Numbered from the stretch's first letter, positions 38,349 through 48,264 are shown. The stretch is 64,000 bases of DNA from Moraxella oculi (GCF_023336735.1 NZ_JAMBAQ010000010.1:1-64000), one strand, 5' to 3'. A program made the numbers and translations. Notes: generated by a model not told the origin, from the sequence alone.

Positions 38349-38735
38349 ATGGCATATTCAGACAAAGTGATTGACCATTACGAAAACCCCCGCAATGTGG
38401 GCAATCTTGACAAAAACGCCAAAAATGTTGGCACTGGTATGGTGGGTGCACCTGCCTGTGGCGATGTGATGAGATTACAAATCCAAGTCAGCGACAGTGG
38501 CATCATTGAAGATGCAAAGTTTAAAACCTACGGCTGTGGCTCTGCGATTGCATCAAGCTCACTGGTTACCGAGTGGCTTAAAGGCAAAACACTGGGGGAA
38601 GCTGCCGCCATCAAAAATAAAGACATTGCCGAAGAATTGGCGTTGCCTCCCGTCAAAGTGCATTGCTCAGTATTGGCAGAAGACGCCATCAAAGCAGCGA
38701 TTGAAGATTATCAATCAAAAGCATCTTTAGCGTGA
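38349..38735 (+). CDS. iscU: Iron-sulfur cluster scaffold IscU
   Basis: A 128-residue scaffold on which [2Fe-2S] and [4Fe-4S] clusters are built. The three ligand cysteines are C37 (GAPACGDV), C63 (YGCGSA) and C106 (KVHCSVLA), the same numbers as in E. coli. The HscA recognition motif LPPVK is present at 99-103. AAGAGAGTAAACT precedes the ATG. Confidence 0.98.
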   Translation: MAYSDKVIDHYENPRNVGNLDKNAKNVGTGMVGAPACGDVMRLQIQVSDSGIIEDAKFKTYGCGSAIASSSLVTEWLKGKTLGEAAAIKNKDIAEELALPPVKVHCSVLAEDAIKAAIEDYQSKASLA

Positions 38736-38829
38736 TTTTTTGATTGGCATGACATAACTTGACATATGATAAAACCCAATAATCAGTCGTGAAGAATTGT
38801 TGTTGCAGTTTAATACACCAGGAGAAGTA

Positions 38830-39150
38830 ATGATTACTTTGACAGAACGAGCAATTACCCATGTCAAAGATTTTTTGGCAAACCGTGGTACAGGCTTAGG
38901 CATTCGTGTGGGTGTGCGTACCGCAGGCTGTTCGGGTCTTGCCTATGTGCTTGAATTTGTAGATGAACCCAATGAGTTTGATGAGCGGTTTGACAATGAT
39001 GGTGTCAGCGTGTTCGTTGATCCAAAAAGCTTGGTTTATCTTAGTGGTTTGCAGATGGACTATGTTACCGAAGGCTTAAACTCAGGCTTTAAATTCATCA
39101 ACCCCAACCAAACTGGCGAGTGTGGTTGCGGTGAATCTTTTACCGTTTAG
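38830..39150 (+). CDS. iscA: Iron-sulfur carrier IscA
   Basis: A 106-residue A-type carrier. The three conserved cysteines are C34 (TAGCSGLAY), C98 and C100 (GECGCGESF). It delivers iron or pre-formed clusters to targets. ATG 38830 is chosen (AGGAG 7 bases upstream); upstream in-frame codons give an unneeded extension. hscB starts 7 bases after its stop. Confidence 0.97.
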   Translation: MITLTERAITHVKDFLANRGTGLGIRVGVRTAGCSGLAYVLEFVDEPNEFDERFDNDGVSVFVDPKSLVYLSGLQMDYVTEGLNSGFKFINPNQTGECGCGESFTV

Positions 39151-39157
39151 GTGCCAC

Positions 39158-39688
39158 ATGCAGTCAAATAATCATTTTTTTGAAATGTTTGGTTTGCCAA
39201 TTGCCTTTAAGGTTGACCAAACTGCCTTAAAAAACAGCTTTTTGCAATTACAAAAGCAACACCACCCTGACCATGTCAATGACACAACTTCTGCCGAAAA
39301 AAACACCGCTTTGATCAATCATGCTTTTGACATTCTTAGCAACCATGACAGTCGTGCGGCATATTTACTTGAACTGGCAAATGTTGATTTTAACGCAGAT
39401 CAATCAATTTGCGATGAGTCATTCTTAATGCAGATGATGGCACATCGCATGGATCTGGAAGATGCCATTTTAGAGCAAAATTTTGAGCAGATTCAAGAAG
39501 TGGGCATGCAGGTGAGTAAGCTATTGTCTGACATTGCCGAGCAGTTTGATTTTGCATATCTGAATCAAGATTGGCCTGCTGCCAAAACACAAGCTCAAAA
39601 ACTCAAATTTTTAAGCAACTTACATAAAGATTGTATGTGCGCACTTAGCCAATTGCCAAATCATTCAGATGATGATTTGTATGTTTAA
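39158..39688 (+). CDS. hscB: J-domain co-chaperone HscB
   Basis: A 176-residue protein with an N-terminal J domain (FFEMFGLPIAF ... KQHHPDHVN with the HPD triad) and a C-terminal three-helix bundle that binds IscU. It stimulates HscA ATPase and presents IscU to it. ATG 39158 gives the usual N-terminus (NNHFFEMFGLP) and matches the E. coli length (171). Confidence 0.96.
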   Translation: MQSNNHFFEMFGLPIAFKVDQTALKNSFLQLQKQHHPDHVNDTTSAEKNTALINHAFDILSNHDSRAAYLLELANVDFNADQSICDESFLMQMMAHRMDLEDAILEQNFEQIQEVGMQVSKLLSDIAEQFDFAYLNQDWPAAKTQAQKLKFLSNLHKDCMCALSQLPNHSDDDLYV

Positions 39689-39828
39689 TCATCAATTAAG
39701 CACATAAATCGCTTACCACAGCACAGTCAAACCCATTTCTTAAAACAGTCCGCCAAAATTGATGCCAATAATGATGCAAAATTATGGTAAAATTTAAGCC
39801 GATCAAACATTAAAAATAAGTTTCTGCC

Positions 39829-41685
39829 ATGTCTTTACTTCAAATCAGCGAACCCAATCAATCCGCCAAGCCTCATCAGCACCGCCACGCCATCGGCATA
39901 GATTTGGGTACAACTCATTCGCTGGTTGGGGTTGTCCGATCAGGTCGTGCCGATGTATTGCCTTTTGGCGACACACCTTTACTACCAAGCGTGGTCTATT
40001 ATGGCGATAAGTCTGCCACACCGATTGTGGGTCAGACTGCTCTTGGGTTCAATGATCCTGCCAACACCATCATATCAGCAAAACGATTCATGGGGCGTTC
40101 TTTGGCAGATATTAAATTTAGCCACCCTTACACACTCGCAGGTCAAGAAAACGCCATGCCAGTTTTCATCACCGCACAAGGTGAGAAATCCCCTGTGGAA
40201 ACCTCAGCTCACATCTTAGCACGATTGTACACTCATGCCAAAGCTGCTCTGCCGACAGATAGCATTCAAGGAGCGGTCATTACCGTACCTGCGTATTTTG
40301 ATGAAGCTCAACGCCAAGCCACCAAAGATGCAGCGACCAGTGTTGGTTTGAATGTCTTACGCCTATTAAATGAACCGACAGCCGCTGCGATTGCTTACGG
40401 ATTACAATCCGCCAAAACAGGCACCTATCTGATTTATGATTTGGGAGGTGGGACTTTTGATGTGTCGCTATTATCACTTAAAGATGAGGTATTTGAAGTA
40501 CTTGCCACAGGTGGAAATTCAGCTTTAGGTGGTGATGATATTGACCGATTGATTGCTAATTTTTTCATTAAGTCAGCAAATATTCATCCCAAAGATGTGG
40601 ATAATACCCAAAAATCTAACCTATCTCATCTTGCCAAAATATACAAACAAAAGCTTTCTGAACATCAAGCCGTATCGGTAGAAATTGAGATCAATGGTAA
40701 GCCTTTTAGCACCATATTAACCAATGACATCTTAAAACAAATTTGCGAACCTGTGATTCGACGCAGTCTACAAACTTGCCAGCAAGTACTCAGCGATGCT
40801 CAACTGGATAAAAGTGAGATTAATGAAGTCGTGCTGGTTGGTGGCTCAACTCGCATGCCAATCATCAAAGAAGCTGTGCAGAATTTTTTTGGCAGGCAGC
40901 CTCTTTGCTCCATCAATCCTGATGAAGTCGTCGCACTAGGAGCAAGCCGCTTAGCCGATCAACTCATCAACAAGAACGAAAATAACTTACTGCTGCTTGA
41001 TGTAACACCCTTATCATTAGGACTTGAAACAATGGGTGGGTTGACCGAAGTCATCATCCCAAGAAACACGCCCATTCCAGTGGCACGCCGACAAACTTTC
41101 ACCACGCACGCAGACGGTCAGACAGGCATGGTCATTCATGTGGTGCAGGGCGAAAGAGAGACCGTAGCAGATTGTAGAACCTTGGCAAAGTTTACCTTAA
41201 CGGGAATTCCACCGATGAAGGCAGGCTTGGCTCGGATTGAAGTTACTTTTACTATTGATGCCAATGGACAGCTCACCGTATCCGCCATGGAACAAACAAC
41301 CAAGGTAGCAAGTCAAGTGAATGTCATTCCAAGCTACGGACTTAGCGAAGAGCAACAGGAGGCGTTGTTAACAGCAGGTTTTATGAATGCGGCAGCAGAC
41401 AAAGAAAAGCGAATGCTCATTGAGGCACAAGTGGAAGCCGAGCGTGAGATTTTGGCTTTACGATCAGCCTTATCTGAATTTGGAGGATTGCTTGATGACA
41501 CAGTCAAAGCCGAACTGAACAGCAAAATCAATACTGTTACCGATGCCATCGCCAGTAACGACAAAACAGTACTCAAACAAGCAATTAAGGAATTAAAGCC
41601 TTTATCAGATCACTTTGCATCCATCATCATGAATGAAAATGTCAAAGAAGCACTGTCTGGCACGAAAACAAGCGATTGGTCTTAA
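39829..41685 (+). CDS. hscA: Hsp70-type chaperone HscA
   Basis: A 618-residue DnaK homologue specialised for the Isc system (E. coli HscA 616). ATPase signatures are GIDLGTTHSLVG, IYDLGGGTFDVSLL and VVLVGGSTRMPIIKEAV. The substrate-binding domain starts at LLLLDVTPLSLGLETMGG. It binds the LPPVK motif of IscU, also present here, and drives cluster transfer. A 140-base gap from hscB contains no recognised gene. fdx follows 35 bases later. Confidence 0.97.
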   Translation: MSLLQISEPNQSAKPHQHRHAIGIDLGTTHSLVGVVRSGRADVLPFGDTPLLPSVVYYGDKSATPIVGQTALGFNDPANTIISAKRFMGRSLADIKFSHPYTLAGQENAMPVFITAQGEKSPVETSAHILARLYTHAKAALPTDSIQGAVITVPAYFDEAQRQATKDAATSVGLNVLRLLNEPTAAAIAYGLQSAKTGTYLIYDLGGGTFDVSLLSLKDEVFEVLATGGNSALGGDDIDRLIANFFIKSANIHPKDVDNTQKSNLSHLAKIYKQKLSEHQAVSVEIEINGKPFSTILTNDILKQICEPVIRRSLQTCQQVLSDAQLDKSEINEVVLVGGSTRMPIIKEAVQNFFGRQPLCSINPDEVVALGASRLADQLINKNENNLLLLDVTPLSLGLETMGGLTEVIIPRNTPIPVARRQTFTTHADGQTGMVIHVVQGERETVADCRTLAKFTLTGIPPMKAGLARIEVTFTIDANGQLTVSAMEQTTKVASQVNVIPSYGLSEEQQEALLTAGFMNAAADKEKRMLIEAQVEAEREILALRSALSEFGGLLDDTVKAELNSKINTVTDAIASNDKTVLKQAIKELKPLSDHFASIIMNENVKEALSGTKTSDWS

Positions 41686-41720
41686 CACCTCCTTGATTAC
41701 CAACCAATAAAGAGATTATT

Positions 41721-42062
41721 ATGGCAACCATTACTGTACTCCCCCATCATGAAATCTGCCCAAAAGGTGCGACTGTTGAGCTTAATGAAGGAGATAATTT
41801 GCTTGAAGGACTGCATAAGCATGGCATAGAGATTGAGCATGCTTGCGATTGCTCGAAAGCCTGTACCACTTGCCATGTTGTCATTCGCGAGGGTTTTGAT
41901 AGCTTAGATGAAATGGATGATGTTGAAGGTGATTTGCTTGACCGTGCATGGGGGCTTGAGCCAAACTCTCGCTTATCTTGCCAATGTTTTGTGGCAGATG
42001 AGAATTTGACTGTTTATATTCCAAAGCACACACTCAATCACGCCAAAGAAGGTCATCATTAA
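41721..42062 (+). CDS. fdx: [2Fe-2S] ferredoxin Fdx
   Basis: A 113-residue adrenodoxin-type ferredoxin. Cluster ligands are C42, C48, C51 and C87 (ACDCSKACTTC ... LSCQC), the standard CX5CX2CX35C spacing. It supplies electrons for cluster assembly on IscU. It closes the isc operon; no iscX follows, as a bidirectional terminator and the convergent purN come next. Confidence 0.97.
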   Translation: MATITVLPHHEICPKGATVELNEGDNLLEGLHKHGIEIEHACDCSKACTTCHVVIREGFDSLDEMDDVEGDLLDRAWGLEPNSRLSCQCFVADENLTVYIPKHTLNHAKEGHH

Positions 42063-42067
42063 CCTAC

Positions 42068-42106
42068 ATGCACTAAAAATCCTAAAGAATTGGGTTTTTA
42101 GTGCAT
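42068..42106. terminator. Bidirectional terminator between fdx and purN
   Basis: A 15-base stem, ATGCACTAAAAATCC / GGGTTTTTAGTGCAT with one G-U pair and a 9-base loop. It starts six bases after the fdx stop and 13 bases from the purN stop. Confidence 0.8.
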
Positions 42107-42118
42107 GACTGACATGCC

Positions 42119-42766
42119 TTAATCCAGATAAAGCTTAATTGGCAAAGATGCACCCAAACATGTCGGCACTTTCCCAAGTACCAAAAAGCCTTGAGCAATC
42201 ATTGCCAAGGTAAATGGCACCAACGCATGTTCCAACTTTTGCACTCTCAGCCGCAATCGCTCTGGCGTGTCATCAACATTAACACTTAGCACCGCTTGCG
42301 TCAATACCTCACCTGCATCAAGCTCAGCCGTTACCAAATGTATGCTACACCCATGCCATTTATCACCAGATTTAAGTACTCTTTCATGCGTGTCCAATCC
42401 CTTGTAGCATGGCAATAGCGACGGATGCAGATTAATCATCGCACAGGGCACACTTTGAATGAATTCTGCCGACAGTACTCGCATAAAACCTGCCAGCATC
42501 ACCAGATCAGGCGACCATTCGTGCAACAGTTTGGTTGCACGAGACTCAAAGGTACGAATGCCCATCTTCTTACCATTTTCCACATGCGACAGCACCACGG
42601 TACGCACACCAGCATTATTGGCTCGTGTGATGGCGTAGGCATCTGCCACATTGCTAATGACACCAACAATTTCGATGGGAAGCCTATTTGCCTGCATGGC
42701 ATCAATCATTACTTGCAGATTTGAGCCACTGCCAGAGACTAGCACAGCAATTTTTAATTTTTTCAT
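42119..42766 (-). CDS. purN: Phosphoribosylglycinamide formyltransferase PurN
   Basis: A 215-residue enzyme that formylates GAR with 10-formyl-THF in purine synthesis. The phosphate-binding VLVSGSGSNLQ is at the N-terminus. The catalytic trio is visible as Asn and His in INLHPSLLP and Asp in ELDAGEVL, with CSIHLVT between. purM lies upstream on the same strand, the common purM-purN order. Confidence 0.95.
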   Translation of the reverse strand: MKKLKIAVLVSGSGSNLQVMIDAMQANRLPIEIVGVISNVADAYAITRANNAGVRTVVLSHVENGKKMGIRTFESRATKLLHEWSPDLVMLAGFMRVLSAEFIQSVPCAMINLHPSLLPCYKGLDTHERVLKSGDKWHGCSIHLVTAELDAGEVLTQAVLSVNVDDTPERLRLRVQKLEHALVPFTLAMIAQGFLVLGKVPTCLGASLPIKLYLD

Positions 42767-42780
42767 GGTTAATCATCAAT

Positions 42781-42815
42781 CAAAAAAAAGACCATCAAAC
42801 ATACATTTGACGGTC
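42781..42815 (-). terminator. Terminator-like hairpin between purM and purN
   Basis: On the minus strand GACCGTCAAA / TTTGATGGTC (one G-U pair) is followed by CTTTTTTTTG. It lies between the purM stop and the purN start, so purN may be read partly by read-through or from its own promoter. Confidence 0.65.
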
Positions 42816-42827
42816 TGATGGTAACAA

Positions 42828-43871
42828 TTAGCGATACACGACTGCACTGCTCTCACGAGATGCAATATGACCAATCACCCATGCCGTTTCACCCTGCTCT
42901 TTTAAGAAAGCAAGAGTCGTATCTACCTGTTCTTGTGGCACAACCAAAATAAAGCCCACGCCACAGTTAAAGGTACGGTACATTTCTACCATTTCAATAT
43001 TACCGCCCTCTTGTAGCCATTCAAAGACTTTTGGTAGTTGCCAGCTGCTTGTGTCGATTTGAGCTGCCAAATCATCTGGCAGGACACGCGGCAGATTTTC
43101 GGTCAAGCCACCACCTGTGATGTGTGCCATCGCATGAATATTGCTGTTACCAATCGCCTTTTGTAGAGCATTTACCGATTTGACATAAATGCGGGTAGGT
43201 TTCATCAAGGCATCGGCTAAAGATTCTTCGCCCAGTTGCTCGTTGACCACATCGGTATTGGTAACTTCAATGACTTTACGCACCAATGAATAGCCATTGG
43301 AATGTACCCCGCTAGATGCCAGTGCAATCAAAACATCTCCTTCGACCACATTCTTACCTGTGATCACCTCAGACTCCTCAACCACACCAACACAAAACCC
43401 TGCCAAGTCATAATCTTCATCTTGATACATGCCAGGCATTTCAGCCGTTTCACCACCAATTAACGCACAATTAGACAGCTTACAACCATCACCAATGCCC
43501 TTAATCACCGCTTCAGCCGTATCAACATCAAGCTTACCTGTGGCATAATAATCTAAGAAAAATAATGGCTCAGCACCACAGACTAACAAATCATTCACAC
43601 ACATCGCCACCAAATCTTGACCAATGGTGTCATGACGATTCAAGTCCAATGCCAATTTTAGTTTGGTACCGACACCGTCCGTACCAGACACCAGTAGCGG
43701 CGATTGATAACCTTGTGGAATGCGACACAATGCTCCAAATCCACCCAAACCGCCCAGCACCTCAGAGCGTGCCGTTGCCTTGGCAACTGATTTAATACGA
43801 GAAACCAACGCTTCACCTGCGTCAATATCCACACCTGCATCTTTATAGCTTAATGAATTTTGCTGTGTCAT
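42828..43871 (-). CDS. purM: Phosphoribosylformylglycinamidine cyclo-ligase PurM (AIR synthetase)
   Basis: A 347-residue ATP-dependent enzyme of purine biosynthesis that closes the imidazole ring. Family motifs: [12 protein letters not shown] at the N-terminus, [33 protein letters not shown], and [17 protein letters not shown] 43871 (MTQQNSLSY) gives the family length of about 345; the frame extends further upstream without support. perM and hda are divergent from it. Confidence 0.97.
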   Translation of the reverse strand: MTQQNSLSYKDAGVDIDAGEALVSRIKSVAKATARSEVLGGLGGFGALCRIPQGYQSPLLVSGTDGVGTKLKLALDLNRHDTIGQDLVAMCVNDLLVCGAEPLFFLDYYATGKLDVDTAEAVIKGIGDGCKLSNCALIGGETAEMPGMYQDEDYDLAGFCVGVVEESEVITGKNVVEGDVLIALASSGVHSNGYSLVRKVIEVTNTDVVNEQLGEESLADALMKPTRIYVKSVNALQKAIGNSNIHAMAHITGGGLTENLPRVLPDDLAAQIDTSSWQLPKVFEWLQEGGNIEMVEMYRTFNCGVGFILVVPQEQVDTTLAFLKEQGETAWVIGHIASRESSAVVYR

Positions 43872-44046
43872 GAAAAACCCTTGGATAATATTATCAAACA
43901 TGATGTCGCCAATTATAACAAAAAAATCATCTAAAAATCTGATAAAAATCATGATTTATGAAAATTTGTATATTTTTTTTAATTTGTCTGTATTTTTGTC
44001 GTCTTTTTCATTATGATATGCACCAACATCTTGATATTACTGATAA

Positions 44047-45153
44047 ATGGTTCTTATGAGAGCATTTTCCATTGACCCTTTTTTTCGTCGTCTGTTCATT
44101 GTGACGGCATTATGCTTGTTCTTATACGCATTATGGCTCATGCGTGTGGTCATCGCACCTTTCGCTGCCGCTTTTATTTTGGCATATTTTTTAAACCCTT
44201 TGGTTAATATTTTTAGTAAATTCCTACCCAGAATTTTAGCAATCACCGCAGTATATCTGTCCATCAGCCTAGCCATTGTGATATTGGTGATTTGGCTTGC
44301 ACCCATGCTATGGGCACAAATACAGCTGGCTTGGGCAGCGATACCTGAGTTATTAAAGTGGTACAACACCACCCTTAGACCCTGGCTTGGGCAATTCACT
44401 CATTACCGCATGCTTGAAATCAATCTTGATATGATTTCAAGCGAGTTGGCTACTTATGTTCAAGCCAATTATCAAGTGGCCGATGCCCAAACCATCATCA
44501 AAAGGATTCTAACTTCTAGTGCAAGTGCCGCTAACAGCATTGGTCTGCTCATCATGATTCCAGTTCTAACCTTTTATTTTTTGACAAACTGGAATGAACG
44601 CTTGCAAATTTGGCAAAACGCCCTACCAAGAGATCATGCAGGAAAAATCATCGAGATTGCCCAAGACTGCCATCAAGCACTGATGAATTTTGCCAAAGGT
44701 CAATTCACCGTCATGGTGTTACTTGGTGTGATCTATGCCGTACAATTAGAACTGATCGGATTAAAATTAGGATTGATCATTGGTATTGGTGCAGGGATTG
44801 CCAGTTTTGTGCCTTACTTAGGCTTTGGGATTGGCATCATTGCGGCATTTTTGGCAGGGTTTTTTCAGTTTGGTCTTGACTGGAAGCACTTATTACTCAT
44901 TGCTGGTGCTTTTGGAGTTGGTCAGATTTTGGAAGGTTATGTCCTTCAACCCCTATTACTTGGTAATAAAATCGGACTGTCAGCACTGTGGGTTATTTTT
45001 GCCGTACTTGCTGGCGCATCATTATTTGGATTTGTTGGCATGCTCATCGCCCTACCTGTATCTGCCGTCATCAATGTCTTGTTCCGCCATGCCTATGCCG
45101 CCTATTTACAGAGCAATTGGTATCTTGGTGTCAAGCAGTTAAAGCTTTGGTAA
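44047..45153 (+). CDS. PerM/AI-2E family membrane permease
   Basis: A 368-residue polytopic protein with 7-8 hydrophobic segments in the PF01594 pattern (helices near the N-terminus, a soluble middle region about 100-150, then a helix cluster). The region GLIIGIGAGIASFVPYLGFGIG is the conserved core. The family exports or imports small molecules and, in some members, sodium; the substrate here is unknown. The purM-perM-hda arrangement is found in Pseudomonas, supporting orthology to PerM. ATG 44047 or 44056 could be the start. Confidence 0.88.
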   Translation: MVLMRAFSIDPFFRRLFIVTALCLFLYALWLMRVVIAPFAAAFILAYFLNPLVNIFSKFLPRILAITAVYLSISLAIVILVIWLAPMLWAQIQLAWAAIPELLKWYNTTLRPWLGQFTHYRMLEINLDMISSELATYVQANYQVADAQTIIKRILTSSASAANSIGLLIMIPVLTFYFLTNWNERLQIWQNALPRDHAGKIIEIAQDCHQALMNFAKGQFTVMVLLGVIYAVQLELIGLKLGLIIGIGAGIASFVPYLGFGIGIIAAFLAGFFQFGLDWKHLLLIAGAFGVGQILEGYVLQPLLLGNKIGLSALWVIFAVLAGASLFGFVGMLIALPVSAVINVLFRHAYAAYLQSNWYLGVKQLKLW

Positions 45154-45209
45154 CATCAAGTAATCGCCATTAAAATATGAGCAAATTAGATGAAAAATAA
45201 CAATTTTAC

Positions 45210-45239
45210 TTGCCAATATTTCTAAAAGTATGCTATACA
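45210..45239 (+). promoter_or_regulatory. Promoter of hda (extended -10)
   Basis: TTGCCA (45210-45215), 18-base spacer, TGCTATACA (45231-45239) with the TGn extension. The leader to the hda ATG would be about 40 bases. Confidence 0.6.
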
Positions 45240-45284
45240 TAGCTAAAAATTTACCGTATGCAACAACAGACAGATTTTTGACTG

Positions 45285-46046
45285 ATGAATGATTTGATAC
45301 AACCGTCACTCAATCTTGATTTAAAACAAGATGCTAGCTTATCCGACTTTGACGGTATGGGGGTTATGCCAGTATTGACCGCCATTCGTGAACTGTGTGT
45401 CGGCAACTTGCGAGAGATTTTTATCATCGGCGAATTTGGCTTTGGCAAGACGCATCTAGCAGCAGCTGTTTATCGTGAGTATACCCAAAACTACAAAAAA
45501 AGTGCCATCACTCTTAGCCTAGGTGATCTGATTGATAACGATGAAGATGTCGGTGCACTCATTGGTCTTGAAATGTTCGACCTCATCATCATTGATGATT
45601 TGCATCTGGTACAGCGTAGCCGTGAGTGGCAAGAAAGCTTATTCCATCTAATCAACCGAGTTCGTGAGCAAAATAGGCAAATGATATTTTTATCAGACAG
45701 TCCTGCTCGTGAGCTGGAAATCGGCTTGTTGGATTTGATGACTCGTTTGTCGTTAGCACCAACCTTTCGTCTACCAACCAATGAAAGCATTGAAGATAGG
45801 CATGCATTATTAGCATCAATTCTCCGGCGTAAAAACTGGCGATTACCCAAGCAGATTTTTGATTACATCATCCATCATGGACCGCGCAATGCAGGCGACA
45901 TGATTTTAATCTTGGATAAGATATCACCATTATTAACACACCTATCACGAGTGCAAGTACCAAAGAAAAAGATTGATGAAGCAAAGAATATCATTGAAAG
46001 GGAAACATTCTTGCTTGAAATTTCCGAACACAAGCTTGACAGCTAA
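45285..46046 (+). CDS. hda: DnaA regulatory inactivator Hda
   Basis: A 253-residue AAA+ protein related to DnaA domain III. Walker A is GEFGFGKT (49-56), Walker B is IIIDDLH (101-107), and the arginine-rich sensor region reads DLMTRLSLAPTFRLP. In E. coli, Hda binds the sliding clamp and makes DnaA hydrolyse ATP, preventing re-initiation. The N-terminal clamp-binding motif (QLSLPL in E. coli) is only weakly recognisable as QPSLNLDL. It is about 20 residues longer than the E. coli protein at the C-terminus. Confidence 0.9.
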   Translation: MNDLIQPSLNLDLKQDASLSDFDGMGVMPVLTAIRELCVGNLREIFIIGEFGFGKTHLAAAVYREYTQNYKKSAITLSLGDLIDNDEDVGALIGLEMFDLIIIDDLHLVQRSREWQESLFHLINRVREQNRQMIFLSDSPARELEIGLLDLMTRLSLAPTFRLPTNESIEDRHALLASILRRKNWRLPKQIFDYIIHHGPRNAGDMILILDKISPLLTHLSRVQVPKKKIDEAKNIIERETFLLEISEHKLDS

Positions 46047-46085
46047 AATCTCAAAGCTTGCACTCGTCTGATATTAAGGAAACTC

Positions 46086-46715
46086 ATGAAAAAGCTTACC
46101 CTACTCTTTATTTTTGTATTAACAGCAATAAACGCCAGTGCAGAAGTCCGCCTTTTGGTGGATGATAACATCAAAGTGATTGCCATTAATGGTCAAGAGA
46201 TTCGACACGGCATGCTACAACCATCACAAAAAGAATTCAAACTACATTCAGGGCGACATGCCATCACGGCACGGTATGATCGCATGTTTGACCTACCTCG
46301 TGGAGAACACGATCACCTAAAATCTGGCAACATGACTCTAACCGCCGATCTTAAAGACAATCAAACCTATCAATTGGTCATGCCAAATCAACCCAACGCT
46401 TATGCTACTGCCAAGACATTTGCAAAAACACCAGTACTTGCTTTGAGTCAACATGGACAGATTCTAACTCAACAACACTTGATTGATGAGCAACCAAGCA
46501 TATTAGGCAACATCACTCACGGTATTGGCAATCTGCTTGGTCGTGGTGAGTATGGCTCATCATCTCACGACCAGCCAATTTCTGCACTTGATGATACAAG
46601 CACCTTGACACCCAACACTCCCAAAATCACAAATAACCTAGATGAATTCATGCGAATCTGGCTCAATGCCAATCAAGAAGAAAGAGAAAAGATTCGTCAA
46701 TGGATAAATCACTAA
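46086..46715 (+). CDS. DUF2057 (YccT-like) secreted protein
   Basis: A 209-residue protein with a signal peptide cleaved near NASA (residue 19). The mature part matches the DUF2057 outline: EVRLLVDDNIKVIAINGQEI, then SGRHAITARYDRMFDL, a region in which such proteins form a beta-rich fold, and a disordered C-terminal third ending in an Asn/Glu helix. Its function is not established in general. It begins 39 bases after hda and shares its direction, so it may be co-transcribed with hda. Confidence 0.75.
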   Translation: MKKLTLLFIFVLTAINASAEVRLLVDDNIKVIAINGQEIRHGMLQPSQKEFKLHSGRHAITARYDRMFDLPRGEHDHLKSGNMTLTADLKDNQTYQLVMPNQPNAYATAKTFAKTPVLALSQHGQILTQQHLIDEQPSILGNITHGIGNLLGRGEYGSSSHDQPISALDDTSTLTPNTPKITNNLDEFMRIWLNANQEEREKIRQWINH

Positions 46716-46751
46716 CCAAACTGACATCATTACCCTATTAGCCAACCACAA

Positions 46752-46779
46752 AAAACCCAATGTCATCACATTGGGTTTT
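46752..46779. terminator. Bidirectional terminator between the DUF2057 gene and rpmA
   Basis: Perfect 12-base arms AAAACCCAATGT / ACATTGGGTTTT with a 4-base loop and T-rich ends on both strands, between convergent genes. Confidence 0.9.
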
Positions 46780-46801
46780 GGCATTGAATCGGTTTTTTGG
46801 C

Positions 46802-47059
46802 TTATTCACCAATAACAGAAACATAGCGACGGTTGAATTGACCTTTGGTTTCAAATTTTACTACACCATCAGTCAGAGCAAATAAAGTATGGTCACGACC
46901 CATACCCACGCCTTCACCAGCATGAAATTCAGTGCCACGCTGACGAACGATGATGTTACCTGCGATCACGCCTTGACCACCAAATACTTTCACACCAAGC
47001 ATTTTTGGGTTAGAATCACGACCGTTACGAGTAGAACCTGCGGCTTTTTTGTGTGCCAT
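46802..47059 (-). CDS. rpmA: 50S ribosomal protein L27
   Basis: An 85-residue ribosomal protein at the peptidyl-transferase region. The N-terminus [16 protein letters not shown] and [23 protein letters not shown] are canonical. GGAGATATTCTC precedes the ATG. It is co-transcribed after rplU, the conserved pair. Confidence 0.99.
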   Translation of the reverse strand: MAHKKAAGSTRNGRDSNPKMLGVKVFGGQGVIAGNIIVRQRGTEFHAGEGVGMGRDHTLFALTDGVVKFETKGQFNRRYVSVIGE

Positions 47060-47116
47060 GAGAATATCTCCTATATGGATGCTTCATCAAACTCTGATAA
47101 AGTCATCAATGATGGT

Positions 47117-47428
47117 TTAAGCGTTGATTGCTTTGATTTTTAGTTCAGTGAACCACTGACGGTGACCTTGCTCTTTATGGTAATGCTTACGGCGACGATG
47201 CTTGACGATGCGTACTTTTTTACCACGACCATGCTCAATCACTTCTGCTTCAACGCTAGCACCAGCAACAATAGGCTGACCAATTTTGATGTCAGTACCA
47301 TTGACGATCATGAGTACATCTTCAATTTTTAGCGTCTCGCCTTTTTCAGCTTTAATTAGCTCAACTTTCAAAGTCTCACCAACGCGAACACGATGTTGCT
47401 TGCCGCCACTTTTGATTACTGCGTACAT
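47117..47428 (-). CDS. rplU: 50S ribosomal protein L21
   Basis: A 103-residue protein that binds 23S rRNA. It starts [18 protein letters not shown] and has the conserved [22 protein letters not shown] near the C-terminus. A GGAGAAGT ribosome-binding site lies just upstream. rpmA follows 57 bases later. Confidence 0.99.
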   Translation of the reverse strand: MYAVIKSGGKQHRVRVGETLKVELIKAEKGETLKIEDVLMIVNGTDIKIGQPIVAGASVEAEVIEHGRGKKVRIVKHRRRKHYHKEQGHRQWFTELKIKAINA

Positions 47429-47546
47429 TTACTTCTCCGAAAAAACCTGTGTGCCGTGGCCACCCCTTGATGACACTTGATAACGAACACGACTAGGATA
47501 CAAAATTAAGCGAATATTCTAACAAAACAATCATCACAAAACAAGA

Positions 47547-47573
47547 AAAAAATCATGCCCATGGTGATTTTTT
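47547..47573 (-). terminator. Weak hairpin terminator after the TPM-protein operon
   Basis: AAAAAATCA / TGATTTTTT, 9-base arms with loop TGCCCATGG, T-rich in the minus direction. It lies about 50 bases after the stop of the last TPM gene and could also sit in the rplU leader. Confidence 0.45.
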
Positions 47574-47622
47574 AGCATCTATCAAATAAACACTGACACA
47601 ACTTTTACAAAAAAACATTTCA

Positions 47623-48141
47623 TTACTTTAAAAACACCACATCATTTGATAGTTCATTACCAGAAATATCATCAGATGGATAATGCACACAAAGCAACTC
47701 ACCAATATCCGCAACGAGTCCAAGCAGTGCTTGTGCAAAACACCCCTGCTGACACATCATCAAAGCTTTTTTTGTCAGTTCCTGCCAAAGCATTTCATCC
47801 ACACATCCGTCAATGCCCCTATCGGCAATGATTTCCAAATCATGCTCACACACATTAACATAAATCATCACTCCTGTATTTTCAGCGGTATCCCACACAC
47901 GATGCAAAGCAAACAGCTCAAGTGCTCGTTCACGGCAACCCATGTGGTAAGCCTGAGTGATGGGCAGATGATTTTCAATGAGTAAATAAATCTCACCACG
48001 ATGGCCCAACTCTGCCTGAGAAATGGCCGCCGTCAATGACTGACGCACTTCATCATTAAGCCAGCGATTATGCAAAACGGGAATGAACATAAGCTGTCGC
48101 CAAAGTCGAGCCAGGCTTTTAGATGATTGAATGTGTTGCAT
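47623..48141 (-). CDS. TPM-domain protein (COG3762-type)
   Basis: A 172-residue protein with no signal peptide visible from this start. The sequence SLARLWRQL and the block HRGEIYLLIENHLP ... RERALELFALHRVWDTAENTGVMIYVNVCEHDLEIIADRGI matches the TPM_phosphatase family. The frame extends upstream to a GTG at 48237, but ATG 48141 starts at the family's usual position and has GGA 8 bases upstream. Homologues sit with LemA and a longer TPM protein, as here; the cluster may serve envelope or protein-quality functions, not established. Confidence 0.8.
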   Translation of the reverse strand: MQHIQSSKSLARLWRQLMFIPVLHNRWLNDEVRQSLTAAISQAELGHRGEIYLLIENHLPITQAYHMGCRERALELFALHRVWDTAENTGVMIYVNVCEHDLEIIADRGIDGCVDEMLWQELTKKALMMCQQGCFAQALLGLVADIGELLCVHYPSDDISGNELSNDVVFLK

Positions 48142-48264
48142 AAATATCCAGTCAATTTTTAACAATTTGCTTATTATTGTCGTCTGATGATACAAATCAG
48201 TGTCATCAGTAACTGTGTTAAGTTTGGTGATCTGCACCCAACGCCATTCATACTTGGCATACAG

